From Flavobacterium fluvii (GTDB lineage Bacteria > Bacteroidota > Bacteroidia > Flavobacteriales > Flavobacteriaceae): a stretch of 64,000 nt of DNA. Made by a program: the position numbers and the translations under genes. Positions 51,350 through 60,713 of this stretch are shown here, piece after piece. Within the stretch, counting starts at the first letter, position 1, and each line of letters starts with the position of its first letter. The notes under the pieces are model-generated. The model was not told the origin of the DNA and searched no databases. It saw only the letters and a program-made list of their open reading frames with translations. Location: positions 620,001 through 684,000 of the forward strand of contig NZ_FQWB01000001.1 in the NCBI RefSeq assembly GCF_900129545.1, in the 5' to 3' direction.

Positions 51350-52402
51350 TTAAACATCATCAAAATCAACCACAATTTCTGCGGAAGTTGGATGGGCTTG
51401 GCAAGTGAGAATCAAGCCTTCTTCTATTTCTTTATCGGTCAGGATGGAGTTTTTCTTCATTTCGGCAGTTCCTGATTTTACTCGGGCGAGACAGCTGCTG
51501 CAAATTCCGCCTTGGCAGGAATAAGGAGCGTCAATGCCTTGTTTTAGGGCTGCTTCGAGAATGGTTTGCTTTTGCGACATCTCGAAAGTCGTTTCGTCGT
51601 CGTCTACCGTAATACTGATTTTGGTGTGGCCTTCGTGAGAACTGGCTTCCAGATTTTCGACAGAAGAACTGGAGAACAATTCAAACTTGATGGCGGAATC
51701 CCTGATGTTGTGTTCCATCAAAACCTTGGAAACGGTGTTGATCATATCTTCCGGCCCGCACAAATAGAACTTGTCGAATTCCAATTCCTTGTGTTTGTTG
51801 TTCAAGACAAAATTCACGACAGATTTATCGATTCGACCGAAAAGTTCGCCATCGGCCTTGGCTTGACTGTACACATAATGCACAAATAATCTTCCGGTAT
51901 ATTTCAGGTGTAAATCGTGTAATTCCTGGTGGAAAATGGTTTCTTCCGGCGATTTGTTCCCGTAAACCAATACGAAAGAACTTTGCGGTTCGCTTTTCAA
52001 AACCGATTTCAGTATGGATATGGCAGGCGTAATTCCGCTTCCAGCCACAAAAGCCGTGTAATTTTTTTGTTGGTGGCTTTCAGGTTCGAAAGTGAATTTT
52101 CCTTCCGGTTTTCCTACTTCAAGAATGTCTCCCGCTTTTAGTTTGGTATTGGCAAATTGGGAAAAAGCACCGTTTTTTACGGCTTTCACCGCTATTCTCA
52201 ATTCTCCGCTTTCTGGCGAGGAACAAATGGAATAGGCACGACGAATTTCTTTGCCGTCCAACGTTAATTTCAAATTGACATATTGACCAGCAATAAAAGT
52301 ATAATGAGGTTTGAATTCTTCGGGAACATTAAAAAGTATGGAAACCGAAGCTCCAGTCTCGCGTTTTACTTCTTTAATGATGAGTTTTTTGAATAAAGGC
52401 AT
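51350..52402 (-). CDS. Ferredoxin reductase-like oxidoreductase with 2Fe-2S domain (PaaE-like)
   Basis: 350 residues. An FAD-binding barrel (RRAYSICSSP, about 54-63), an NAD(P)-binding part (FVAGSGITPAISILKSVL, about 117-134; YLCGPEDMINTV) and a C-terminal plant-type ferredoxin domain with PYSCQGGICSSCLARVKSG and a final Cys in ILTCQAHP occur in that order. This is the layout of PaaE, the reductase of phenylacetyl-CoA epoxidase, but no other paa genes are here, so the electron acceptor is unknown. Single gene with its own terminator and promoter. Confidence 0.9.
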   Translation of the reverse strand: MPLFKKLIIKEVKRETGASVSILFNVPEEFKPHYTFIAGQYVNLKLTLDGKEIRRAYSICSSPESGELRIAVKAVKNGAFSQFANTKLKAGDILEVGKPEGKFTFEPESHQQKNYTAFVAGSGITPAISILKSVLKSEPQSSFVLVYGNKSPEETIFHQELHDLHLKYTGRLFVHYVYSQAKADGELFGRIDKSVVNFVLNNKHKELEFDKFYLCGPEDMINTVSKVLMEHNIRDSAIKFELFSSSSVENLEASSHEGHTKISITVDDDETTFEMSQKQTILEAALKQGIDAPYSCQGGICSSCLARVKSGTAEMKKNSILTDKEIEEGLILTCQAHPTSAEIVVDFDDV

Positions 52403-52416
52403 TGGAATATTTTTTG

Positions 52417-52424
52417 CAAAGATA
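52417..52424 (-). promoter_or_regulatory. Candidate -7 box of the ferredoxin-reductase-like gene
   Basis: Minus strand reads TATCTTTG, 15 bases before the start. Confidence 0.4.
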
Positions 52425-52526
52425 GTAAACCAAAAAAAATATGGAAGTTTAAGAGTTTAGAAGTTTAGTTTTTTTTGTAACATTTACTTACATTTAACCA
52501 CTAATACAAAATCAAATGGTAAAATT

Positions 52527-53996
52527 ATGATAAAAAAATTCCTTTATCTCGAATGGAAAGCTTTTACTAGGTCGGCTTCTTTTGGAGCAAATTTGGCCAT
52601 AAAAATACTGGTGGGTTTTATAGCACTCTATTTCACTTTAGTTTTTTTGATATTGGGAATAGGGACATTTTACATCCTCAAGAAATTGCATCTAGACCCC
52701 ATCGTTACCGTCAATAAATACTTGATTTATTATTTTCTGCTTGATTTGATCATTCGACTCTTGTTGCAGAAAATTCCGGTGATGAACATTCGTCCGCTTT
52801 TGATTTTCCCCATAAAAAAACAGACAATCGTTCATTTTTCATTGGGAAAAACGGTCTTGTCCTTCTTCAATTTTGTTCACGCTTTTTTCTTTCTTCCTTT
52901 CAGCATTGTTATGATTTACGAAGGATACGACGTGTTGTCCGTCCTGCTTTGGCATACGGCAATGGTTTCATTGATTTACTTCAACAATTTTGTCAACATC
53001 ATATTGGGCAACAAGGACAATTTATTTGCTGTTTTCCTTGGAATCACGGCTGTTTTTGGTGGATTGCAATTCTATGGTTTTTTTAACATCACGGATTACA
53101 CGGCTCCTTTTTTTGACGCTCTTTTCAACACCTATTGGGCATTTGCCATTCCTGTACTCTTGTTGATAGGCTTGTATTATGTTACGTTCTATTATTTCAA
53201 AAGCAATTTGTACCTCGATGCGGGACTTTCCAGCAAACACGACATTGCCAAAACAGAAGATTTGACTTGGTTGAACCAATTTGGCACCATTGGGACATTC
53301 TTGAAAAACGACATAAAATTGATCAAAAGAAACAAAAGATCAAAAACCACGGTGGGTATGAGCGTGATGTTCCTTTTTTACGGATTGCTTTTTTTTACCA
53401 ACGGAATCGAAGCCTACAACAATCCCGTGATGCATATTTTTGCCGGAATTTTTGTTTCGGGAGGATTTCTAATCACTTTCGGGCAATTTGTGCCGAGTTG
53501 GGACAGTGCTTATTACCAATTAATGATGACGCAAAATATTCCCTACAAAGGCTATTTGAGTTCCAAATGGTGGTTGATGGTAATTGCGACCATAGTGAGC
53601 ACAATTCTGGCTTCGTTCTATCTTTATTTTGGATGGCAAATTTACATGACCATCGTTGTGGGCGCGATTTACAACATTGGGGTGAATTCCCATTTGGTTT
53701 TGCTTGGCGGCGCATACACAAAAACACCTATAAATTTAGATTCCGGAAAAGGAGCTTTTGGCGACAAAAAAGCGTTCAACGTAAAAACGATGTTGGTATC
53801 GATTCCGCAAATGGCTTTACCCGTTTTGCTCTATTGGGGCGGTTCTTCTTTGGCCAATGCCAATGTTGGACTGGCATTAGTGGCTTCGGCAGGAATACTG
53901 GGATTTGCCTTTAAAGACAAGGCTTTTTCCTTGATTGAAAAAATATACAAAACAGAAAAATACGCCACCATAGCATCGTACAAACAAAAATCGTAA
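52527..53996 (+). CDS. DUF5687 family protein (ABC exporter membrane subunit)
   Basis: 489 residues with about ten to twelve transmembrane helices. It begins MIKKFLYLEWKAFTRSASFG, typical of DUF5687. The gene is followed 35 bases on by an ABC ATPase gene, which supports a role as the permease half of a two-protein exporter. The substrate is unknown. Confidence 0.85.
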   Translation: MIKKFLYLEWKAFTRSASFGANLAIKILVGFIALYFTLVFLILGIGTFYILKKLHLDPIVTVNKYLIYYFLLDLIIRLLLQKIPVMNIRPLLIFPIKKQTIVHFSLGKTVLSFFNFVHAFFFLPFSIVMIYEGYDVLSVLLWHTAMVSLIYFNNFVNIILGNKDNLFAVFLGITAVFGGLQFYGFFNITDYTAPFFDALFNTYWAFAIPVLLLIGLYYVTFYYFKSNLYLDAGLSSKHDIAKTEDLTWLNQFGTIGTFLKNDIKLIKRNKRSKTTVGMSVMFLFYGLLFFTNGIEAYNNPVMHIFAGIFVSGGFLITFGQFVPSWDSAYYQLMMTQNIPYKGYLSSKWWLMVIATIVSTILASFYLYFGWQIYMTIVVGAIYNIGVNSHLVLLGGAYTKTPINLDSGKGAFGDKKAFNVKTMLVSIPQMALPVLLYWGGSSLANANVGLALVASAGILGFAFKDKAFSLIEKIYKTEKYATIASYKQKS

Positions 53997-54031
53997 TTTG
54001 AAAATCAAATAGCTAAATATCGTAAATCAAG

Positions 54032-54727
54032 ATGATACAAGTAAACAACCTTTCGAAATCATACAACGGAACCACCGTATTAAAAATAGACAATCTAGAA
54101 ATTCCAAAAGGACAAAGTTTTGGACTTGTGGGCAACAACGGGGCAGGAAAAACCACGTTCTTTAGTTTGATATTGGATTTAATCCAGCCATCAACAGGCC
54201 ACATCAACAACAACGATGTCCAGGTAAATACCAGCGAAAACTGGAAACCCTTCACGGCTTCTTTTCTGGATGAAAGTTTCTTGATTGGTTATCTCACGCC
54301 CGAAGAATATTTCTATTTCATTGGCGATTTGCGCGGCCAAAACAAAGCAGATATTGATGCTTTGCTGACCAAACACGAAGAATTTTTTAACGGAGAAATC
54401 CTGAAAAACAAAAAATATCTCCGCGATTTATCCAAAGGAAACCAAAAGAAAGTGGGTATCATCGCCACGCTAATCGGTAATCCGGAAGTCGTGATTCTCG
54501 ATGAGCCGTTTGCCAATCTGGATCCAACAACAGTAAACAGACTGAAAAAAATAATCAAGGAACTGGCCGAAAATCCCGATGTTACCATTTTGGTTTCCAG
54601 TCACGATTTGCTTCACACGGTAGAAGTTTGCGATAGAATTGTTGCCTTGAACAAAGGCGAAGTGGTAAAAGACATCCAAACATCAAATGAGACCTTGCAG
54701 GAATTGGAAACGTTTTTTGCCGTTTAA
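54032..54727 (+). CDS. ABC transporter ATP-binding protein
   Basis: 231 residues. Walker A is GNNGAGKTT (about 34-42), the signature is LSKGNQKKVGI (about 134-144, LSKGN for LSGGQ), Walker B is VVILDEPFANLDP (about 153-165), and the H-loop is VSSHDLLHT. It would pair with the DUF5687 protein. Confidence 0.93.
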   Translation: MIQVNNLSKSYNGTTVLKIDNLEIPKGQSFGLVGNNGAGKTTFFSLILDLIQPSTGHINNNDVQVNTSENWKPFTASFLDESFLIGYLTPEEYFYFIGDLRGQNKADIDALLTKHEEFFNGEILKNKKYLRDLSKGNQKKVGIIATLIGNPEVVILDEPFANLDPTTVNRLKKIIKELAENPDVTILVSSHDLLHTVEVCDRIVALNKGEVVKDIQTSNETLQELETFFAV

Positions 54728-54795
54728 ATTTCGATATTTCAAAAAGAAACGTATTTTTACCAGTCATTATACTAAAGTGTACATTTAAAAGTTAA

Positions 54796-57594
54796 ATGAT
54801 AAACCGTTTCCCATTGAAAACCAAGATATTTAAACTCTCTTTCTTTACAGCATTTATACTATTTTTGGTCGCCTGTTCTACCAAGAAAGACACTTTTTTA
54901 GCCAGAAATTCCCACGCATTAAGTACAAGAGACAATATTTTGTATAATGGTCAGATAGGGTTGGACAAGGGAATCAAAGAGATAAAAACGGGTTCCAAAG
55001 ACAATTTTTGGAAGCGGTTGCCCATCGAAAAAATGCAAATCATAGATGACAATGCCGCCGCCGAAAAAACCAAAAACGCCAATTTTGAACTAGCCGAAGC
55101 CAAAGCCACCAAAGCCATCCAGAAACATTCGATGAACATTGGCGGTCAAGAAAAAAATTATCAAATTGACGAAGCTTATTTACTGTTGGGAAAATCAAGG
55201 TATTACGACCAACGATTTATCCCCGCTTTGGACGCTTTCAATTATATTTTATACAAATATCCCACCAGCGACAAAATTTATCAAGCCAAAATTTGGAGAG
55301 AAAAAGCCAATATGCGTTTAGGAAACGACGCGCAGGTTATCAACAACATCAGCAAACTTCTGGAGGAAAAAGAGAAAGAAGATAAAAAGAAAAACGGGAA
55401 AAAGTTCAAGAAGCAAGTTATCGCTGATGCCAATGCACTTTTGGCAGCATCCTTTTTAAACTTGGAAGAAAAAGACAGCGCCATTGCCAAACTAAAAGTG
55501 GCCGAGCGTTTTACCAAAGTAAATTCAGAACGAGCTCGATACCGATTTATTCTTGGCCAATTGTATCAAGAATTGGGAGTAAGGGACAGCGCCATTTATT
55601 GCTATCAATCCGTGATAGACATGAACAGGAAAGCGGAAAGAGAAATCATTATCCAGGCTTATGCCAAAAAAGCACAATTATTTGATTATCAAAACGGGGA
55701 CAAGGACTCTTTTGTAAAAACCTATAACAAGTTGGTTGACGACAGGGAAAACAGACCGTTTCTGGATGTCATTTATTATGAAATGGGCGTGTTTTATGAC
55801 AAACAAAACGATCAAGAATTAGCCAAAGAATTTTACAATGCTTCGCTGGATGCCAATTCTCCAGATGTTTATTTGGTGGCGTCGAATTATAGAAATTTGG
55901 GGAACATGCATTTTAAAAACACCGAATATTCAACCGCGGCAAAATATTATGACAGTACCTTGGTCAAACTTGACGTTAAAACCAGGGAATACATCCACAT
56001 CAAAAAAGTCAGGAAAGATTTGGACGAAGTCATTGAATATGAATCCATAGCCAAAGAAAAAGACAGTATTTTAAACATTGTTGCCCTATCGGAAACGGAC
56101 AGGATTTTGTATTTTGAAAAGCATATCGACAAATTGAAAAAGTCTGATGAAGACAAAAAAATACAAGAAGAAAAAGAGAAAGAAACCCTTGCCAACATTG
56201 ACAGAAACAACATCAACAGTGTTGACGATCCAGCTCAATCAAAGTCGGGTATGCCGGCAAAAAAATCTTCGGTTGCCCCTCCTTCAATGCCGGGCGCTTC
56301 CGGAAATACTGCGGCCAACACTTTCTATTTTTACAATCCTACCACGGTAGCTTTTGGAAAAATTGAGTTCAAGAAAAAGTTTGGAAACAGGGCATTGGGC
56401 GGCAATTGGAGATTGTCAACCATTAAAACAGATGCAGCTGCCGTAAGCGACACAACGGCCACGGCGAAAAAAGAAGACGCAAAAGAAGTGGAACAATACA
56501 CGACTGCGTTTTATTTGGACCAGCTTCCAAAAACACAAGCGGAAATAGACGACATTGCCAAAAAACGCAATTTTGCCTATTATCAATTGGGCATAATTTA
56601 TAAAGAAAAATTCAAGGAATATGGATTGGCCAGCAAAAAACTGGAGCAATTGTTGACATACAATCCCGAAGAAAAATTGGTGCTTCCGACGATGTACAAT
56701 TTGTACAAAATATATCAAATCACGGATAACGCCAAGGCAGAAGAGATGAAAGCCCGTATTTCGAGCCAGTATCCAAATTCTCGTTATGCACAAATCATCA
56801 ACAATGCACATCCTGATTCGGTTTCGTCAAATGAAACTCCTGAAGATGTTTACGACAAATGGTATAAATTATATCAAGAAGAGCATTTCGCCGAAGTATT
56901 GGCAAAATTAGACGGCTTGATTCTTCAATATTCGGGAGATGAAATTGTTTCAAAATTTGAATTGCTTAAAGCCAATATTCTGGGGAAACTCCAAGGATTG
57001 GAAGCTTATAAAAACGGCCTGCAATATGTGGCGGACAATTATCCAACCAGCGAAGAAGGCAAGAATGCGCGTGAAATTTTGACCGATCAAATTCCGACAT
57101 TGGAAAAAATGAATTTTAGTCCTGTCGACACCAAAAACTGGAAAGTTCTTTTTAAAGTGGGTAAGTTTGAAGACAAGAATACCAAAGTCCTGCAAGATAA
57201 AATCAAGAAATTCATATCCAGCGAAAACGTGCAAAAATTGACTTATTCGTTTGACATTTATACCGAAAAAGAAAACTTTTTGGTCATCAGCGGTATAAAT
57301 TCGGAGAGGTACGCCAATAATATTGCCGGGATAATGAAGGAGAATAAATTGTATAAAGTGGCGGAACCGGCTGTCGTGATTTCGAACGACAATTACAAAG
57401 TGGTTCAAATCAAGAAAAATCTCGACAAATATTTGGCACAGCCAAAAGTTGATCCAGTTGTTCCTGCTCAACCGCCTGTTGTTCCCCAATCACCAGACGT
57501 GAAACAACCCACGGCACCAGGAGCTACCAAACAAATGATGCCTCCGGGAATGCCACCTCCAGCTGGACAAACCAACTCACCTCCAAAGCAGTAA
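54796..57594 (+). CDS. sprE: SprE/PorW, type IX secretion and gliding lipoprotein
   Basis: 932 residues. The lipobox is LVAC (about residue 28). The beginning STKKDTFLARNSHALSTRDN and the string of tetratricopeptide-like helical repeats (about 120-420 and 575-770) match SprE of Flavobacterium johnsoniae and PorW. Two low-complexity parts, about 485-515 and the Pro/Gln-rich end (about 895-932), are variable linkers. SprE is needed for gliding and for secretion by the type IX system, where PorW is thought to connect the outer-membrane part with the motor. No other T9SS gene is in the window. It ends three bases before the bactofilin gene. Confidence 0.92.
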   Translation: MINRFPLKTKIFKLSFFTAFILFLVACSTKKDTFLARNSHALSTRDNILYNGQIGLDKGIKEIKTGSKDNFWKRLPIEKMQIIDDNAAAEKTKNANFELAEAKATKAIQKHSMNIGGQEKNYQIDEAYLLLGKSRYYDQRFIPALDAFNYILYKYPTSDKIYQAKIWREKANMRLGNDAQVINNISKLLEEKEKEDKKKNGKKFKKQVIADANALLAASFLNLEEKDSAIAKLKVAERFTKVNSERARYRFILGQLYQELGVRDSAIYCYQSVIDMNRKAEREIIIQAYAKKAQLFDYQNGDKDSFVKTYNKLVDDRENRPFLDVIYYEMGVFYDKQNDQELAKEFYNASLDANSPDVYLVASNYRNLGNMHFKNTEYSTAAKYYDSTLVKLDVKTREYIHIKKVRKDLDEVIEYESIAKEKDSILNIVALSETDRILYFEKHIDKLKKSDEDKKIQEEKEKETLANIDRNNINSVDDPAQSKSGMPAKKSSVAPPSMPGASGNTAANTFYFYNPTTVAFGKIEFKKKFGNRALGGNWRLSTIKTDAAAVSDTTATAKKEDAKEVEQYTTAFYLDQLPKTQAEIDDIAKKRNFAYYQLGIIYKEKFKEYGLASKKLEQLLTYNPEEKLVLPTMYNLYKIYQITDNAKAEEMKARISSQYPNSRYAQIINNAHPDSVSSNETPEDVYDKWYKLYQEEHFAEVLAKLDGLILQYSGDEIVSKFELLKANILGKLQGLEAYKNGLQYVADNYPTSEEGKNAREILTDQIPTLEKMNFSPVDTKNWKVLFKVGKFEDKNTKVLQDKIKKFISSENVQKLTYSFDIYTEKENFLVISGINSERYANNIAGIMKENKLYKVAEPAVVISNDNYKVVQIKKNLDKYLAQPKVDPVVPAQPPVVPQSPDVKQPTAPGATKQMMPPGMPPPAGQTNSPPKQ

Positions 57595-57597
57595 ATC

Positions 57598-58008
57598 ATG
57601 TTTGACAAAAAGACAAAATCATATACCGACCTTCTTGGAAAAACGAATAGAATTGTGGAAGGAACCCTAATAAAAGGAGACATTATTTCCCAAGCCGACT
57701 TTAGATTGGACGGCGAGTTGACGGGAAATTTCCAAACAATTGGGAAAATCGTCATTGGTCCCGCAGGTATTGTCACTGGCGATATTATTTGCAAAAACGC
57801 CGACATCGAAGGCAAGTTCAATGGAAAAATTCAAGTCGCCGAAATACTGAACGTAAAACACAAAGCCAGCATTTATGGCGAAGTGGTATGCGGAAAATTA
57901 TCCGTGGAACCCGGTGCCGATTTTAGCGCTTCATGCAAAATGAAGACCAATTCAAAAAACACCACGACAAGCGATGGACAACCAAGATCCGAAGAAGCGA
58001 ACCAATAA
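57598..58008 (+). CDS. Bactofilin family cytoskeletal protein
   Basis: 136 residues. A short tail then the right-handed beta-helix pattern of bactofilins: NRIVEGTLIKGDIISQADFR, LDGELTGNFQTIGKIVIG, VTGDIICKNADIEGKFNGKI, with hydrophobic residues at regular six-position spacing to about residue 110. The end is polar and unstructured. Such proteins polymerise without nucleotide and anchor cell-wall or motility factors. It is between sprE and the AtpZ-like gene and overlaps the latter by 35 bases. Confidence 0.92.
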   Translation: MFDKKTKSYTDLLGKTNRIVEGTLIKGDIISQADFRLDGELTGNFQTIGKIVIGPAGIVTGDIICKNADIEGKFNGKIQVAEILNVKHKASIYGEVVCGKLSVEPGADFSASCKMKTNSKNTTTSDGQPRSEEANQ

Positions 58009-58204
58009 CAAGTGGCTTGCACTTATCAATATTCCTATCCAAATGGGGGCAATCATCTTTTTGTTTTCGTATTTTGGTAATTGGCTGGACGAGAAATATC
58101 CCAATGTTCATAATGTGTTTGTCAAAATCCTGACGCTTGTGGGTGTCGCCATCGCCTTTTACAACATCAACAGACAACTCAAAGAGATCAACAAATCGTC
58201 ATAA
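57974..58204 (+). CDS. AtpZ/AtpI family protein
   Basis: 76 residues with two transmembrane helices (IQMGAIIFLFSYFGNWLDEK and VKILTLVGVAIAFYNINRQL), the AtpZ/AtpI pattern, upstream of atpB as expected. Such proteins help to assemble the c-ring or supply Mg/Ca to the ATP synthase. The start lies inside the bactofilin gene; no later ATG exists before the first helix. Confidence 0.85.
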   Translation: MDNQDPKKRTNNKWLALINIPIQMGAIIFLFSYFGNWLDEKYPNVHNVFVKILTLVGVAIAFYNINRQLKEINKSS

Positions 58205-58212
58205 AAACCGAA

Positions 58213-58611
58213 ATGAATTTAAAAAAATACAAACCCATTATAGAGCTTTTAGTGATTTCGGCTTTGGTTTATCTCGCTCACAAATTGGTTTTTTTCCTGA
58301 ATGGAAACAACCCTAAATTTCAAGGGTATTATTTTTCGATAGAAACCATCTACGAGTTTTTCTTTATTTGTTCCGTAGTCATTATTTTTATCCTGATCAT
58401 GGTCAAAGAAAAAAACATAGACAATGTGGGCTACACTTTTCTTTTGGTCACTTGTATCAAGATGGCTCTCTCTTATGCTGTTTTGTCACCCATACTAGAT
58501 TCAGGAAATCCCAATATAAGAATTGAAAAACTAAACTTCTTTGTAATTTTCGCTTTGTTTTTAACTATTGAAACAATCGTAACTGTCAGAATCCTAAACA
58601 ATAAGCATTAA
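58213..58611 (+). CDS. Small four-helix membrane protein (DUF6168-like)
   Basis: 132 residues with four hydrophobic helices. It occupies the place that the second AtpI-like protein has in other atp operons, and may have a comparable role, but the sequence itself gives no functional motif. The DUF name is from memory. Confidence 0.65.
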   Translation: MNLKKYKPIIELLVISALVYLAHKLVFFLNGNNPKFQGYYFSIETIYEFFFICSVVIIFILIMVKEKNIDNVGYTFLLVTCIKMALSYAVLSPILDSGNPNIRIEKLNFFVIFALFLTIETIVTVRILNNKH

Positions 58612-58658
58612 TTTTTTTTTAAAACGACAATTCTGCCAAAAAAAATTATTTATTGCTT

Positions 58659-58687
58659 TTGGCATATAAATTTAAAATGTACCTTTG
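58659..58687 (+). promoter_or_regulatory. Promoter of the atpBEFHAG operon
   Basis: TTG (58659-58661), 18 bases, TACCTTTG (58680-58687), with the atpB start about 40 bases downstream. Both boxes and spacing fit the Bacteroidota consensus. Confidence 0.65.
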
Positions 58688-58728
58688 CACCCAATTTCAG
58701 AAAGTAAAAATTAAGATAATTAACAGTT

Positions 58729-59871
58729 ATGGTGATTTCAAACAAACCACTTCAATTTATAATAGCGATTTTAATAGCCTGTCTTCCAGTGTTTGGTTTT
58801 TCAAATACCCCATCGGAAAGCACACCAGTACAAACTGAAACAACAGCTGTTGCCCACGAAGCCGCTCCAACTTCTGGAGAAGAAACTTCGGAGATAAAAG
58901 AACAAATAAAAGAAGTAATTGGTCACCACGTTTTGGATGGTCACGAATTTTCTCTTTTTTCGGATTCTGAAACGGGAGCTCATTACGGATTTCCATTGCC
59001 AATCATTCTTTGGGACAACGGAGTTCAATTTTTCTCTTCTTCTAAATTTGAACACGGAGAAGCTGTTGCCGAATCTAACGGGAATTTCTACAAATTACAC
59101 CACGAAAAAATATACAAAACCGATGCTGCCGGAACTTTAACCGGAGACGAGCATCATCCAACAAATGCAAAACCAATTGACCTTTCTATCACAAAAGGAG
59201 TTTTGACCATTATGGTTGTGGCTTTGTTGATGTTTTTATTGTTTACCAGCTTGGCAAAATCTTACGCCAAGAACGGAGGAATTTCTTCAGGATTTGGAAG
59301 ACTTTTCGAGCCAATCGTATTGTACATCCGTGACGAAATCGCGATTCCAAACATTGGCGAAAAACACTATAAAAGATACATGAGTTATTTGTTGACCATC
59401 TTCTTCTTTGTATGGTTCTTGAATATCTTTGGTTTGACTCCACTAGGAATCAACGTTACCGGAAACATCGCCATCACTTTTGGATTAGCGATAATCACGT
59501 TTATCATCACTACACTTACAGCCAACAAAAATTATTGGGGACACATTTTCTGGATGCCAGGCGTGCCAACTCCAATGAAAATAATTTTGGCGCCTATCGA
59601 ATTATTGGGAGTATTCATCAAACCATTCGCATTGATGATTCGTTTGTACGCCAATATTTTTGCAGGTCACGTGGTATTGATGAGTTTGATTGGATTGATA
59701 TTTATTTTCAAAAGTTGGTTGGGAAGTAGCTTGTCATTTATGTTGTCATTCGCTATTTCAATCATCGAAATATTAGTTGCCTTGTTGCAAGCCTATATCT
59801 TCACAATGTTGTCGGCATTGTATTTTGGATCGGCAGTTGAGGAGCATCATCACGAAGAAGCTCATCATTAA
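58729..59871 (+). CDS. atpB: ATP synthase F0 subunit a
   Basis: 380 residues, longer than the 271 of E. coli because of an N-terminal signal peptide (LQFIIAILIACLPVFGFS) and a periplasmic segment of about 130 residues, usual in Bacteroidota. The proton-path arginine is in PFALMIRLYANIFAGH (about 299-314). The C-terminus is His/Glu-rich (EEHHHEEAHH). Confidence 0.96.
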   Translation: MVISNKPLQFIIAILIACLPVFGFSNTPSESTPVQTETTAVAHEAAPTSGEETSEIKEQIKEVIGHHVLDGHEFSLFSDSETGAHYGFPLPIILWDNGVQFFSSSKFEHGEAVAESNGNFYKLHHEKIYKTDAAGTLTGDEHHPTNAKPIDLSITKGVLTIMVVALLMFLLFTSLAKSYAKNGGISSGFGRLFEPIVLYIRDEIAIPNIGEKHYKRYMSYLLTIFFFVWFLNIFGLTPLGINVTGNIAITFGLAIITFIITTLTANKNYWGHIFWMPGVPTPMKIILAPIELLGVFIKPFALMIRLYANIFAGHVVLMSLIGLIFIFKSWLGSSLSFMLSFAISIIEILVALLQAYIFTMLSALYFGSAVEEHHHEEAHH

Positions 59872-59934
59872 TACCGGTTTTGGCTTTTGGCCAATGCCTT
59901 GAAAAAGAATGTTTAATTTTTAATACATATTTTT

Positions 59935-60126
59935 ATGGAAATTCCTAAAATCGTTGGAGCAGGATTAGTAGTTATTGGAGCAGGTATTGGTATTGGTAGA
60001 ATCGGTGGTTCTGCAATGGATGCTATCGCTCGTCAACCAGAAGCTACTGGAAAAATTCAAACAGCTATGCTTATTGCAGCTGCGCTTATTGAAGGTATTG
60101 GATTTGCAGCTTTATTCGCTGTATAA
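59935..60126 (+). CDS. atpE: ATP synthase F0 subunit c
   Basis: 63 residues, two helices. The loop GRIGGSAMDAIARQPEATGK and the proton-carrying glutamate in ALIEGIGF (about residue 54-55) are clear. The residues around the glutamate are not those of sodium-binding rings, so a proton type is likely. Confidence 0.96.
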   Translation: MEIPKIVGAGLVVIGAGIGIGRIGGSAMDAIARQPEATGKIQTAMLIAAALIEGIGFAALFAV

Positions 60127-60134
60127 TTCTTCAA

Positions 60135-60171
60135 AACAAAAAGCTGTAACGGTTGGTTGCAGCTTTTGTTT
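60135..60171 (+). promoter_or_regulatory. Stem-loop between atpE and atpF
   Basis: Arms aaacaaaaagctgtaac and gttgcagcttttgttt pair with one bulge around ggttg. The U run after it is short, so it could be a weak attenuator or protect the atpE 3' end. Confidence 0.7.
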
Positions 60172-60211
60172 AAAAAAATTAAATTAAAAGAATACAATTT
60201 AAAGAGATACT

Positions 60212-60712
60212 ATGGAAAAGTTAATAAATGATTTTTCGTTTGGATTATTTATCTGGCAAACAATAATTTTTGTTGGATTGATTTTGTTATTGAAAAAATT
60301 TGCTTGGAAACCTATTTTGGATGCTGTTAACGAAAGAGAAGAAGGTATAAAAAATGCTTTGCTTTCTGCTGACAACGCCAGAAAAGAAATGCAAAACCTT
60401 CAAGCAGACAATCAACGTATTTTGCAGGAAGCAAGAATTGAGCGTGATGCTTTGTTGAAAGATGCACGTGAAATGAAAGACAAAATGGTTGCCGATGCAA
60501 AAAATGAAGCACAAGCTCAAGGTCAAAAAATGATTGAACAAGCTAAAGCTGCCATCCAAAACGAGAAAAATGCAGCCATGGCTGAATTGAAACTTCAGGT
60601 TTCTACTTTGTCACTTGAAATTGCAGAAAAATTATTAAAAGACGAATTGTCTAACAAAGAAGCTCAAGTAAAATTAGTGGAAAAAATGTTAGGCGACGCT
60701 AAATTAAACTAA
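60212..60712 (+). CDS. atpF: ATP synthase F0 subunit b
   Basis: 166 residues: an N-terminal transmembrane helix (FGLFIWQTIIFVGLILLLKKF) then a continuous Ala/Gln/Glu/Lys coiled coil to the end. This is the peripheral stalk. It ends one base before atpH. Confidence 0.95.
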   Translation: MEKLINDFSFGLFIWQTIIFVGLILLLKKFAWKPILDAVNEREEGIKNALLSADNARKEMQNLQADNQRILQEARIERDALLKDAREMKDKMVADAKNEAQAQGQKMIEQAKAAIQNEKNAAMAELKLQVSTLSLEIAEKLLKDELSNKEAQVKLVEKMLGDAKLN

Positions 60713-60713
60713 T

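Noticed and set aside
51350..52402. Part of a phenylacetate degradation operon
   Set aside because: The PaaE-like reductase stands alone with its own promoter box and terminator, and the phenylacetate-ligase-like gene at 42.3 kb belongs to a sugar cluster.
53135..53914. Plus-strand open frame of 259 codons inside the DUF5687 gene
   Set aside because: It is an alternative frame of the membrane protein gene, full of Arg/Cys/Phe, with no start context or family character.
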